Shown piece by piece: positions 1-8,183 of a DNA stretch of 64,000 nt. A program made the translations under genes and the position numbers. A model generated the notes under the pieces. It searched no databases. It had not been told where the DNA came from and was given only the letters and a program-made list of their open reading frames with translations. The stretch comes from Duncaniella freteri (lineage in GTDB: Bacteria > Bacteroidota > Bacteroidia > Bacteroidales > Muribaculaceae). The stretch spans positions 744,001 to 808,000 of the forward strand of contig NZ_SJSA01000001.1 of NCBI RefSeq assembly GCF_004766125.1, given 5' to 3'. Numbering within the stretch: position 1 is the first letter of the stretch; each line of letters begins with the position of its first letter.

Positions 1-585
1 CTGAGAGCATCGCCTGACATGATGTGGGCTGACGCAAGCATACTCGTCAAACTCGACCCAAATTGTCTGGAATACACAACATCCGAATATGCCAAGAAAA
101 TAGATCTCATCCATAACGCCGACATGAACATGATCACTAATCCCCAGCAGATTGTAGCCCGCTACACGCTACTGATCAACCACATTGAAAACCTAAGCGG
201 CGTAGCATGCATGAAAGGTCTGCTGTCAGGAATGGCATCGGGAATCAATCTCAACACCAACACCCATTCAGAAAAGGCAGTGAGCATACCTTTTGATCTG
301 TCCGTGTCTGCCGACTCAGCAGTCTGTTCCGAGTTCCTGACCTTCGGACTTCCCGGATCACCTGCCAGTGAGCCCAATGACATACTCCTGTTCTTTAAAC
401 TTTCGGACGGCAATATTATAAAATACGATTTTGATAAGACGGAAGAGATCCGCAATGCATCCGACCCTCTTAACGTAAAACTTACTATCGACTCTATACA
501 TCTCCCCTACGCACCACCCATTGAAGGCAACAGCGGATTTGCTCCAAGCGTATCTGGATGGACTACGGTGATTGTGAACTATTAG
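1..585 (+). CDS. DUF5119/FimB-like surface protein, 5'-truncated
   Basis: The reading frame is open to the first base of the window, so this is the C-terminal ~194 residues of a longer protein; the ATG codons at 19 and 22 are internal. The visible part has an 'LLSGMASG' turn followed by alternating hydrophobic strands, and ends in a Gly/Trp strand (SGWTTVIVNY). That is the pattern of DUF5119/FimB-type beta-sandwich proteins accompanying fimbrillin genes in Bacteroidales. The stop lies 41 bp before a fimbrillin-family lipoprotein on the same strand, so the two are probably one operon for surface fimbriae. The signal peptide or lipobox would be upstream and is not visible. The family call is by pattern and neighbour, not by a profile search. 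Confidence 0.6.
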   Translation: MRASPDMMWADASILVKLDPNCLEYTTSEYAKKIDLIHNADMNMITNPQQIVARYTLLINHIENLSGVACMKGLLSGMASGINLNTNTHSEKAVSIPFDLSVSADSAVCSEFLTFGLPGSPASEPNDILLFFKLSDGNIIKYDFDKTEEIRNASDPLNVKLTIDSIHLPYAPPIEGNSGFAPSVSGWTTVIVNY

Positions 586-626
586 ATTTGCCAATTTGTT
601 GTAATCTAAACTAAATATCTCTGACT

Positions 627-1643
627 ATGAGACTTTTGATAGCGGCATCATTTATGACAGTTCTTCTCCTTGGCTCCTGTACCCAGGAAGAGAACAGCCC
701 TGACACTCCACAGACAGGTATAGGATTTTCGGCTGTAGCACCCAAGGCGTCACGTGCAGCCTCAACGACAACCGCATCACTTCAGAAATTCATTGTCTAC
801 GCCTACACTGAATCATCCATACTGATGGATGGGGTTACGGTGAGCCGTGAAGGCGGCTCATGGACCTACTCTCCTACTGTGTATTGGCCCGGGACCGCTG
901 TCAATTTCTATGCCATAAGTCCTGATATCCGCAGCGATGTGCCTGAAAACACTGACGGCAGCCACACTATACGAGGGATGTCGTACGGCAGCACCGACCT
1001 CATATATGCAGTGAGCCTCAATCAGCATGAACGCCCAACACCTGTCAACCTACTGTTCAGGCATGCTATGAGCAAAGTGGCAGTGATGCTTTCAAGCACA
1101 AACAGCAAATATAACATAAAAGTCTATCATGTATTGCTGAAAAATATTTTCCTCAAGGGTGACTTCTCTCTTCCGGATGAGTCAACGAACAATGCCACAG
1201 CGGAAGGCATATGGAATAATCTGAATCTGAAATCGGACGCAATGATTTTTTACGATCACGGCACCTCCATATCATTGACTTCCACACCCATCGACGTTAC
1301 CAGCGGCAATCTTGAAGCTTCATTCTTTGTGCCACAGCCACTTGATGCATTCAATTTCACCAACAGCGGACAATTCTCCGGTGGATATATACAGGTGGAC
1401 TGCGAGATCATAGATAAGGCCACCGGCAATAAGATATGGCCCAGTGAATACACCCCTGAGTACCTACTTGTGGAAGACAGCCCATGCGGAAAGATGCTGT
1501 TCCCACTCTTGTCCGGAGATGTAAATACATGGAATCAGGGCTACTCATACATCTACAATATAATCATAAACAACTCCTACGTCCTTGACACCATTGAGTT
1601 CCAGCCAGGTGTAGTCGATTTCACAGAAGAGCAGCCTTACTGA
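627..1643 (+). CDS. Fimbrillin family (Mfa1-like) lipoprotein
   Basis: A 338-residue exported lipoprotein: a hydrophobic N-terminus leads into the lipobox LLLGSC (Cys at about residue 18). The body fits the fimbrillin/Mfa-like family: an early 'IGFSAVAPKASRA' strand with an RA site where gingipain-type processing occurs in relatives, a 'VYWPGTAVNFYAISP' segment, then 'LLFRHAMSKVAVML', which is the conserved core of this family. Such proteins polymerise by donor-strand exchange into fimbriae on the outer membrane. It follows the truncated DUF5119-like gene by 41 bp and is closed by a strong hairpin, so it is the last gene of its operon. Whether it is a stalk or tip subunit cannot be told from the sequence. 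Confidence 0.8.
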   Translation: MRLLIAASFMTVLLLGSCTQEENSPDTPQTGIGFSAVAPKASRAASTTTASLQKFIVYAYTESSILMDGVTVSREGGSWTYSPTVYWPGTAVNFYAISPDIRSDVPENTDGSHTIRGMSYGSTDLIYAVSLNQHERPTPVNLLFRHAMSKVAVMLSSTNSKYNIKVYHVLLKNIFLKGDFSLPDESTNNATAEGIWNNLNLKSDAMIFYDHGTSISLTSTPIDVTSGNLEASFFVPQPLDAFNFTNSGQFSGGYIQVDCEIIDKATGNKIWPSEYTPEYLLVEDSPCGKMLFPLLSGDVNTWNQGYSYIYNIIINNSYVLDTIEFQPGVVDFTEEQPY

Positions 1644-1692
1644 CACTCCGACATCAGAGAATCATGACAATGCACAGAAGAATCATGATAGA

Positions 1693-1740
1693 ATCAAAAG
1701 AGCATGGTCGCGACATAAACTGCGGCCATGCTCTTTTGAT
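1693..1740 (+). terminator. Intrinsic terminator after fimbrillin operon
   Basis: Long near-perfect inverted repeat: atcaaaagagcatggtcgcg pairs with the mirrored arm ending at 1740, and is followed by TTTTG. It lies 50 bp after the fimbrillin stop and before the metG promoter. Confidence 0.8.
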
Positions 1741-1784
1741 TTTGTAACCATGCTCATTCACTATCACCCAAACTGAAAATCTCT

Positions 1785-1816
1785 CTTGGAAATGTCGCGG
1801 GGAAGATGTAATTTTG
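1785..1816 (+). promoter_or_regulatory. metG promoter (-33 CTTG, -7 TAATTTTG)
   Basis: CTTG at 1785-1788, a 20-nt spacer, then TAATTTTG at 1809-1816, matching the Bacteroidota housekeeping promoter TAnnTTTG. The start codon of metG is 37 nt downstream. An in-frame TTG at 1814 lies inside the -7 box, so it cannot be the start of translation. Confidence 0.75.
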
Positions 1817-1852
1817 CACTATAAATCAAAAACATCGCTCAAAATTATCGCA

Positions 1853-3895
1853 ATGGAAAAGAATTTCAAGCGCACACTCATAACCACAGCTCTCCCCTAT
1901 GCCAACGGACCTGTACATATCGGCCATCTTGCCGGAGTATATGTACCTGCCGATATATATGCACGTTTCCTGCGCCTCAAAGGCGAGGACGTTGTGATGA
2001 TAGGCGGCAGTGACGAGCACGGAGTGCCCATCACTCTGCGTGCCCGCAAGGAAGGAGTCACCTCTCAGGAGATAGTGGACCGCTACCATGCCATCATCAA
2101 GGATTCACTGGAAGAGCTTGGAGTATCGTTTGACATCTATTCCCGCACCACATCGCGCATACATCATGACACTGCGTCGGAATTCTTCCGCCGTCTCTAC
2201 GACAAGGGGGAATTCACTGTTCAGACCGCCCTACAGCCCTACGACGAGAAAGGCGGCGAATTTCTTGCTGACCGCTATGTGATAGGCACCTGCCCGAAAT
2301 GCGGTAACGAGCGTGCATATGGCGACCAGTGCGAGGCTTGCGGGTCATCGCTGAATGTCACTGACCTGATCAATCCTTGTTCGGCACTCACAGGCGAACC
2401 GGTGAAGATGCGTGAGACAACCCATTGGTATCTGCCTCTCGACCGTTGGGAGAACAAGCTACGTGAATGGATACTCGACGGACATAAGGAATGGAAAACC
2501 AATGTGTACGGACAGTGCAAGTCATGGCTCGACGGAGGACTCCAGCCACGCGCTGTGAGCCGCGACCTAAACTGGGGTGTGCCTGTTCCGGTGGAAGGTG
2601 CCGAGGGCAAGGTGCTGTATGTGTGGTTCGATGCACCAATCGGATACATATCAAACACAAAAGAGCTCATGCCCGACAGCTGGGAACGCTACTGGAAAGA
2701 CCCCGAGACACGTATCATAAACTTCATCGGCAAGGACAATATCGTGTTCCACTGCATCGTGTTCCCCGCCATGCTTATGGCTTACGGCGATAATTTCCAG
2801 CTCCCCGACAATGTTCCAGCCAACGAGTTCCTCAATCTTGAAGGCGACAAGATATCAACATCCCGAAACTGGGCTGTATGGCTCCACGAATACCTCAAGG
2901 ATATGCCCGGCAAACAGGATGTGTTACGTTACGTACTCACTGCCAATGCACCCGAAACCAAGGACAACGACTTCACATGGGCTGACTTCCAGGCCCGCAA
3001 CAATAATGAGCTTGTGGCGATCCTTGGCAACTTCGTCAACCGAGCACTTGTCCTCACACACAAATTCTTCGGAGGGGTAGTACCTGCCGCCGGAGAGCTT
3101 ACCGACACTGATCGTCAGGCCATTGAGGATATGAAGGGAGCCATAAAGGCCGAGACCGAAGCCCTCGATACATTCCATTTCCGTGAAGCACTCAAGCAGG
3201 CGATGGAGATAGCCCGAGTAGGAAACAGATATCTCCAGGAGACAGAACCATGGCGCGTAGTGAAGACCGACATGGCTCGCACCGAGACCATCCTTAACGT
3301 AGCTTTGCAGATATGCGCCAACATTGCCATAGCCTTCGAGCCGTTCATCCCATTCACAACTGCCCGACTTGCTGAAATGCTTCATCTCAATGACATGAGA
3401 TGGGATAAACTTGGAGAAACCGACCTCGTATCCATAGGCACCGAGCTCGGCAAACCCGAACTACTGTTTGAAAAGATCGAGGACTCCACCATCCAGGCTC
3501 AGGTGCAGAAACTGCTCGACACCAAGAAAGCCAATGAGATCGCAGCATGGAAACCTGAACCACAGGCCGAGGATGTGGATTTTGACACTTTCTGCCGCAG
3601 CGACCTGCGTGTGGGTACTGTGCTTGAATGCACAAAGGTACCAAAGGCCGACAAGCTTCTCCGCTTCCTCATCGATGACGGCATGGAGAAACGCACCATC
3701 GTCTCAGGCATTGCCAAATACTACAACCCCGAGGATCTTGTGGGCAAACAGGTGTGCTTCATAGCCAATCTTCCTGTTCGCAAACTCAAAGGCATTGAAT
3801 CACAAGGCATGATCCTCTCCGCAGAAAACAGCGACGGCTCAATAGTGCTCCTCACCCCATCCGCTCAGGTTGCCCCCGGGTCAAAGATCGGATAA
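1853..3895 (+). CDS. metG: Methionyl-tRNA synthetase
   Basis: Charges tRNA-Met with methionine in the cytoplasm. It is 680 residues from the ATG at 1853; a longer in-frame start at 1814 falls within the promoter and is rejected. The HIGH signature is at residues 22-25 (VHIGHLAG), and the zinc-knuckle cysteines are two CxxC pairs at about 146/149 and 159/162. The KMSKS-type loop is KISTS near residue 333, followed by the anticodon-binding helical domain. From about residue 575 there is a C-terminal Trbp111-like tRNA-binding OB-fold (RVGTV...GIESQGMIL), present as a fused domain in many bacteria. Length and domain order are normal for the MetG1 type. It is 31 bp upstream of ansA and probably cotranscribed with it. 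Confidence 0.97.
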   Translation: MEKNFKRTLITTALPYANGPVHIGHLAGVYVPADIYARFLRLKGEDVVMIGGSDEHGVPITLRARKEGVTSQEIVDRYHAIIKDSLEELGVSFDIYSRTTSRIHHDTASEFFRRLYDKGEFTVQTALQPYDEKGGEFLADRYVIGTCPKCGNERAYGDQCEACGSSLNVTDLINPCSALTGEPVKMRETTHWYLPLDRWENKLREWILDGHKEWKTNVYGQCKSWLDGGLQPRAVSRDLNWGVPVPVEGAEGKVLYVWFDAPIGYISNTKELMPDSWERYWKDPETRIINFIGKDNIVFHCIVFPAMLMAYGDNFQLPDNVPANEFLNLEGDKISTSRNWAVWLHEYLKDMPGKQDVLRYVLTANAPETKDNDFTWADFQARNNNELVAILGNFVNRALVLTHKFFGGVVPAAGELTDTDRQAIEDMKGAIKAETEALDTFHFREALKQAMEIARVGNRYLQETEPWRVVKTDMARTETILNVALQICANIAIAFEPFIPFTTARLAEMLHLNDMRWDKLGETDLVSIGTELGKPELLFEKIEDSTIQAQVQKLLDTKKANEIAAWKPEPQAEDVDFDTFCRSDLRVGTVLECTKVPKADKLLRFLIDDGMEKRTIVSGIAKYYNPEDLVGKQVCFIANLPVRKLKGIESQGMILSAENSDGSIVLLTPSAQVAPGSKIG

Positions 3896-3926
3896 TAGTA
3901 ACACGCCCGGATAATAATCAACAGTT

Positions 3927-4958
3927 ATGGCACATACTCCTCGCATCCTCATCATCTATACAGGAGGCACCATCGGTATGATCGAGAACGCTGAGACAAA
4001 GGCTCTTGAGCCTTTCGACTTCTCGCACCTCATCGACAACGTTCCCAAAATCAAGATGCTTGAGTATCATATCGACAATATCCAGTTCACACCCATCGAC
4101 TCATGTGACATGGGACCTGAAGGCTGGAAAGAGATAGCCCACGCAATTGAGGACAATTATGACCGTTACGACGGATTCGTAGTGCTCCACGGCACGGATA
4201 CAATGGCCTACACTGCCTCGGCGTTGTCATTCATGCTCGCACATCTTGACAAGCCAGTCATAATCACAGGCTCCCAGTTACCTATAGGCGAGGTACGTAC
4301 CGATGGTGAAGAGAATCTCATCACAGCTCTCCAGATTGCAGCCGCAACCGACTACAACGGAGACCCGATGGTACAGGAAGTGGCAATTCTGTTTGAGAAC
4401 TATCTGTGGAGAGGCAATCGGTCCACCAAAATGAGTGCCGACAACTTCAATGCTTTCAAGAGCAATAATTATCCTGAACTCGCCAAGATCGGACTCGGTA
4501 TACATTTCCAGGAAAAGGCATTGCGCAGGCCAAATGAACGTCGGCCTCTGCACGTTGCCACCAACATGGACAGGGGTGTGATCACGGTAGACCTTCATCC
4601 AGGGATGAGCAGAGAGGCACTTCACCATATCCTCAACACTCCGGGAATCAAGGGTATAGTGCTGCGCACATATGGTGCCGGCAATGCCCCGACAGCCACT
4701 TGGTTCCTTGAAGAGATCAAGAACACAGTGGAAAGCGGGATTGTGATAGTCAATGTAACCCAATGTGTCAACGGTGGTGTGCATTCCAGACGTTACGTGT
4801 CCGGCGATCGCCTTGCCAGATGCGGCGTCATTTCAGGACATGACATGACATCCGAAGCTGCCATCACTAAACTCATGTATCTATTCGGTCTCGGACTTAC
4901 ACCCTCGGCTGTCGCAGCACGCTTCGCTGTAAACCTATGCGGCGAAGTCACACTTTAG
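3927..4958 (+). CDS. ansA: Type I (cytoplasmic) L-asparaginase
   Basis: Hydrolyses L-asparagine to aspartate and ammonia. The 343-residue protein has no signal peptide, which fits the cytoplasmic type I enzyme. The first catalytic motif is YTGGTIGM (nucleophile Thr about residue 15) and the second is LHGTDTMAYTA (His89, Gly90, Thr91, Asp92). Further family motifs are ITGSQLPIGEVRTDGEEN and the C-terminal 'YGAGNAP' and 'GHDMTSEAAITKL' segments. It is 31 bp after metG on the same strand and is followed 19 bp later by a perfect long hairpin, so metG-ansA form one unit. Pairing of metG with ansA may simply be shared amino-acid housekeeping. Confidence 0.95.
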   Translation: MAHTPRILIIYTGGTIGMIENAETKALEPFDFSHLIDNVPKIKMLEYHIDNIQFTPIDSCDMGPEGWKEIAHAIEDNYDRYDGFVVLHGTDTMAYTASALSFMLAHLDKPVIITGSQLPIGEVRTDGEENLITALQIAAATDYNGDPMVQEVAILFENYLWRGNRSTKMSADNFNAFKSNNYPELAKIGLGIHFQEKALRRPNERRPLHVATNMDRGVITVDLHPGMSREALHHILNTPGIKGIVLRTYGAGNAPTATWFLEEIKNTVESGIVIVNVTQCVNGGVHSRRYVSGDRLARCGVISGHDMTSEAAITKLMYLFGLGLTPSAVAARFAVNLCGEVTL

Positions 4959-4977
4959 AAGTAACAGACGCTACACG

Positions 4978-5039
4978 ATAATAATGTATAAATAGGATTT
5001 GCCCGGCATTCCGGGCAAATCCTATTTATACATTATTAT
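4978..5039 (+). terminator. Strong terminator after ansA
   Basis: A very long perfect inverted repeat, roughly 29-bp arms around a tiny loop in gcccggcattccgggc, flanked by A-rich sequence upstream and T-rich sequence downstream. It could work on both strands. Confidence 0.85.
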
Positions 5040-5043
5040 TACT

Positions 5044-5068
5044 TTTTGCAAGTTAAAAACTTGCAAAA
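5044..5068. promoter_or_regulatory. Perfect palindrome overlapping a -33 box (possible operator)
   Basis: TTTTGCAAGTT, loop AAA, AACTTGCAAAA: perfect 11-bp arms. The right arm contains the TTG at 5061-5063 that serves as -33 element for the promoter below. It is separate from the preceding terminator. A dimeric regulator site is the natural reading, but no regulator is identified. Confidence 0.55.
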
Positions 5069-5091
5069 CATTTATTTTATCATTATCTTTG
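5060..5091 (+). promoter_or_regulatory. Promoter of the small 57-codon ORF unit
   Basis: CTTG at 5060-5063, 20-nt spacer, TATCTTTG at 5084-5091, an excellent match to the Bacteroidota consensus. The predicted start near 5097 leaves an AT-rich leader of about 155 nt before the 57-codon ORF. The leader contains two mini-ORFs (5151-5174 and 5171-5188) joined by an ATGA overlap. Confidence 0.75.
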
Positions 5092-5253
5092 CGATTATAA
5101 TTACATATTTTTGAAACACTAAATCTAACAAAACATTTTTTTGACAACAAATGTTAAACCTGCATTTTCTATGAACATTATATCATAGCAGATTGTTAAA
5201 CATTAACCAACCGTAAATACAGCTTTCTTTCTTACTTTTTAAACAGAACCTAC

Positions 5254-5427
5254 ATGGAAACTTTATTTTTTGATTATTCAAGTTATGGGCTTCCTATATC
5301 GCTGCCCACACCCGACAACTCCTCCAGCAACAAGTCGGCTACACATGAATACATGGCAGACTGGACTCCCAATCAGGAACCTGTAGCTCCCCGGCAAGCC
5401 AACCCATATCTCGCCGATTGGAAATGA
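5254..5427 (+). CDS. Small protein of unknown function (57 aa)
   Basis: ATG at 5254 to TGA at 5427. I do not recognise the protein. It starts METLFFDYSSYGLP, is rich in Pro, Asn and Ser, has no signal peptide or membrane segment, and carries two similar tryptophan motifs, YMADW near the middle and YLADWK at the C-terminus. Support for a real gene is its setting: a consensus promoter with an overlapping palindrome lies upstream, and a perfect 21-bp-stem terminator begins 27 bp after the stop, so the ORF alone fills a dedicated transcription unit. There is no Shine-Dalgarno sequence, which is normal in this phylum. An alternative is that the transcript is a regulatory RNA and the ORF is incidental. 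Confidence 0.6.
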   Translation: METLFFDYSSYGLPISLPTPDNSSSNKSATHEYMADWTPNQEPVAPRQANPYLADWK

Positions 5428-5453
5428 ACTGAAAAAACTGACATTAACAGATA

Positions 5454-5501
5454 CAAAACGAATGCAGGATTGCTTGTAGCAGCAATCCTGCATTCGTTTT
5501 G
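5454..5501 (+). terminator. Terminator of small-ORF unit, possibly bidirectional
   Basis: Perfect 21-bp arms (caaaacgaatgcaggattgc with its mirror) around the loop TGTAGC, ending in GTTTTG. It sits between the convergent small ORF and the pectinesterase gene, and the A-run on the left arm gives a T-run for the minus strand. Confidence 0.85.
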
Positions 5502-5535
5502 CACCTCCTCAGAGAGTTACGACGGCTTCTTCATA

Positions 5536-7029
5536 TCATTTCCATCCGAGCACCCAACGCGGATTACGATAGGCACGTATCACGGCAGAATCAGCCGGAA
5601 GGCTCAACTGGCGTGACCCGGAAGCACGACGGCTCACATCAGCCGGTTTTCCATCAGAAAGATTGGTGGAATTGTACTCCCAATAGCGTACATAGTCGTA
5701 TGGACCGCGCTCTAAGCCTCCCCACCCTTCAGGTGATATGCCCTGCAACCGGCAATCTATCAGCACCATTTCACAATGCGGATATGTACCGTTGGTGCGT
5801 GCAAGGCAAGGCAGGTGTCCATCTTCGCCGATAAATGTACAGTCGACAAATACATTGCCGTGGTTAGCAGAGCCATTGCGTATCCACGCAAACGGCCCGC
5901 GAGATGTGAGAGTACATCCTTTGAAAAATGCCGGACCACGGCCTAACACGGTGTCACCGCCCCCCTCGATGCGACAATTCTCAAAATAGGTAGATCCGTT
6001 GACCTGTAAGGCATCTCCGTCACCGATGATGGTGACATCCTTTACAGTGTTGCGTTCCCCCATAAGCAGAAGCCCCTCAGCCTGACCTCGGCAAGTGGTC
6101 GCGACCGTAAAATTCTTAAGTATCATATCGGTGCAATTATCAGCCATGAATGGAGCACGGCGTGAAGGGAATGTACCGGACCATTCATTGGTGGAAACAT
6201 CATCGGGATGAGGATTGAACACCTCATTGTTAGGATAATGTATATACACACCTTCACGGGATTCACCTTCTATAGTTACACCGCGTTTATTCCGGAAATA
6301 CACCAACTCTTCATAATCTCCATTCCGTACATACACACGATAAGGCTCCTGATTATTATCCGGAATAAAGTCCATTGCCCCCTGCACTGTATTGAAATCA
6401 CCAGAACCGTCGGCAGCAACGATGATATCACGCTGTTCAGACGATGGAGACGCAGGCTTGGTGGAGAATCGCCATCCGTCACTTTTCAATATCCCTCTGA
6501 ACTTTCCATCCGCACTCTTTACAACACCGGGATCTATTGTGACATAATATTCCCTACCGTATTGAAGCAGATTATTGTGCGGATATATCTCAGCCTTATT
6601 TCCTGTGACTATCACAGGATAGAAATGAAAACCGTCGGTAAATCCACCTATAATGTTCAACTGATAACATCCGGCAGCCCGGGCTGCCGACCCTGAAGGA
6701 GTGCCAGGCTCCGTATCGGCATTTGTGCGACGCGGACCGTCGTAAAGATAAGGAGTAAGTGTATATGGCGGTTTTGGAAGCTTGGTTGACTCGGTTGGTC
6801 CGGCAGGAATGGAAAGGTCAAGCGAATCGACCACTGCTCCTGTAGCGGCATCGTGAATACGAACTACACCTGCATCACCCACCGATGGTGGCATATCAAA
6901 AATCATTGACAGACGTGTGTCGATATTGACATTCGTTGCTCCTGGAGCCGGGATAAGCTTTACACCCGATGCACCAAACATAACAAGAGGACACAGCATA
7001 AGAAAAATGGCTGACTTAAATTTTTTCAT
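5536..7029 (-). CDS. Secreted pectinesterase-family (CE8-like) protein
   Basis: A 497-residue exported protein. The signal peptide is at residues 1-20, then an Ig-like domain ('IPAPGATNVNIDTRLSMIFD', SbsA type) to about 190, then a right-handed beta-helix from about 200 (DGSGDFNTVQGAMDFIP), the classic pectin methylesterase opening. Relatives remove methyl esters from pectin. Expected active-site positions are visible but altered: QAEG at 316-319 for the QxA motif, GDAL with Asp339 for QDT, GGGDTV with Asp359 for VDFIFG, and ARTN with Arg411 in place of GRPW. Both Asp and the Arg are kept, the usual Trp is not, so substrate may differ. It is monocistronic, with its own promoter and a shared terminator. 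Confidence 0.8.
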   Translation of the reverse strand: MKKFKSAIFLMLCPLVMFGASGVKLIPAPGATNVNIDTRLSMIFDMPPSVGDAGVVRIHDAATGAVVDSLDLSIPAGPTESTKLPKPPYTLTPYLYDGPRRTNADTEPGTPSGSAARAAGCYQLNIIGGFTDGFHFYPVIVTGNKAEIYPHNNLLQYGREYYVTIDPGVVKSADGKFRGILKSDGWRFSTKPASPSSEQRDIIVAADGSGDFNTVQGAMDFIPDNNQEPYRVYVRNGDYEELVYFRNKRGVTIEGESREGVYIHYPNNEVFNPHPDDVSTNEWSGTFPSRRAPFMADNCTDMILKNFTVATTCRGQAEGLLLMGERNTVKDVTIIGDGDALQVNGSTYFENCRIEGGGDTVLGRGPAFFKGCTLTSRGPFAWIRNGSANHGNVFVDCTFIGEDGHLPCLARTNGTYPHCEMVLIDCRLQGISPEGWGGLERGPYDYVRYWEYNSTNLSDGKPADVSRRASGSRQLSLPADSAVIRAYRNPRWVLGWK

Positions 7030-7081
7030 GGTTACAGATATCTGATTTTTACGGTTGCTGAATCAATACATTTTCGAATTA

Positions 7082-7110
7082 CAAAATTAAGTTTTTCCTA
7101 TGGAAAACAA
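7082..7110 (-). promoter_or_regulatory. Pectinesterase gene promoter with palindrome in spacer
   Basis: On the minus strand TTG (7108-7110), 18-nt spacer, TAATTTTG (7082-7089). The spacer holds a palindrome TTTTCC-TAT-GGAAAA (7093-7107), where a bound regulator could block or twist the promoter. Regulation is inferred. Confidence 0.65.
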
Positions 7111-7135
7111 TCACTATCCCCGCTCTTTTATCTAT

Positions 7136-7166
7136 TTTGACTTTTGAAAAATATATTGTACATTTG
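7136..7166 (+). promoter_or_regulatory. Promoter of EamA transporter gene
   Basis: TTTG at 7136-7139, 19-nt spacer, TACATTTG at 7159-7166. It drives the gene starting at 7231. The leader contains CATCAACCAACCGCTAAATA at 7184-7203, almost the same as a leader segment of the small ORF at 5201-5219. Confidence 0.75.
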
Positions 7167-7230
7167 CAATAAGTTTATTCAATCATCAACCAACCGCTAA
7201 ATAATACCGGTTAAAACACGTTCTCATTTT

Positions 7231-8160
7231 ATGGAAACAACACGCGTTTCCGCAAAGAGCAATCTTTGGATCTATCACATCTTCGCCTGCCTTTCTGTCA
7301 CGGCATGGGGACTGTCTTTCATCTCCACACGAGTATTGCTCGACAACGGGCTTCATCCCATCGAAATCTACATCTACCGCTCTACCATCGCGTACATCGC
7401 TCTGCTCAGCATTTGCCACAAGCGTCTGATCGCCAACAATCTTAAAGACGAGTTGCTCTTCGTCCTATGCGGTATAGTTGCCGGCTCGGTCTATTTCATA
7501 GCCGAAAATGTCGCGCTTGAATATACCCTTGTGAGCAATGTGTCGCTCATCACCTCTCTGCCTCCGCTGCTCACAGTGTTGCTTGTGGGGATAGTCTATA
7601 AATCCGACCGTCCGGGCAAAGGTGCTTACATAGGATCGACAATAGCATTCATAGGTGTCGGGCTGGTGATATTCAACAGCAGTTTCAACATGAGCATCAA
7701 TCCGTTGGGCGACTTACTTGCACTGCTCGCAGCCTTCTGTTGGGCCATATACGGACTCTTACTCAAACCGCTCAATGCCCACTACGATGCAAAATTCATA
7801 ACACGCAAAGTATTCTTCTATGGTGTTCTCACCGCTCTGCCATTCCTGTCTATCGAAGCTGAGATAGCCCCTTTTGAGATACTGTTGCGCCCTACTGTCA
7901 TCTACAATCTTCTGTTTCTCGGGCTCATATGCTCACTTGGCGCATTCCTCCTATGGGCATACACCGTAATTAAGATCGGAGCAGTCACAGCCTCCAACTA
8001 CTTATATTTCCAGCCTATAATCACACTCATATTCTCAGTGCTCATCCTCAGCGAGCCCCTGACAATAATAGGGTGCGCAGGCTGTGCACTTATCCTTGCA
8101 GGAGTATGGCTTTCTGACTACCTGCAAAGACTGAGCTGGAAAGGGGGCCATAGACCTTAA
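7231..8160 (+). CDS. EamA-family (DMT superfamily) inner-membrane transporter
   Basis: A 309-residue integral membrane protein with about ten hydrophobic helices in two halves. Each half opens with the EamA signature: 'SVTAWGLSFISTRVLL' at residues 22-37 and 'LLAAFCWAIYGLLLKPL' near 165-180. Family members export amino acids, nucleosides or other small metabolites, but the substrate cannot be read from sequence. A short cytosolic N-terminus and basic C-terminal tail are visible. It has its own consensus promoter and is followed after 23 bp by the large protease gene, with which it may be cotranscribed. Confidence 0.88.
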   Translation: METTRVSAKSNLWIYHIFACLSVTAWGLSFISTRVLLDNGLHPIEIYIYRSTIAYIALLSICHKRLIANNLKDELLFVLCGIVAGSVYFIAENVALEYTLVSNVSLITSLPPLLTVLLVGIVYKSDRPGKGAYIGSTIAFIGVGLVIFNSSFNMSINPLGDLLALLAAFCWAIYGLLLKPLNAHYDAKFITRKVFFYGVLTALPFLSIEAEIAPFEILLRPTVIYNLLFLGLICSLGAFLLWAYTVIKIGAVTASNYLYFQPIITLIFSVLILSEPLTIIGCAGCALILAGVWLSDYLQRLSWKGGHRP

Positions 8161-8183
8161 CGACATCATAAACCAATCGATAA

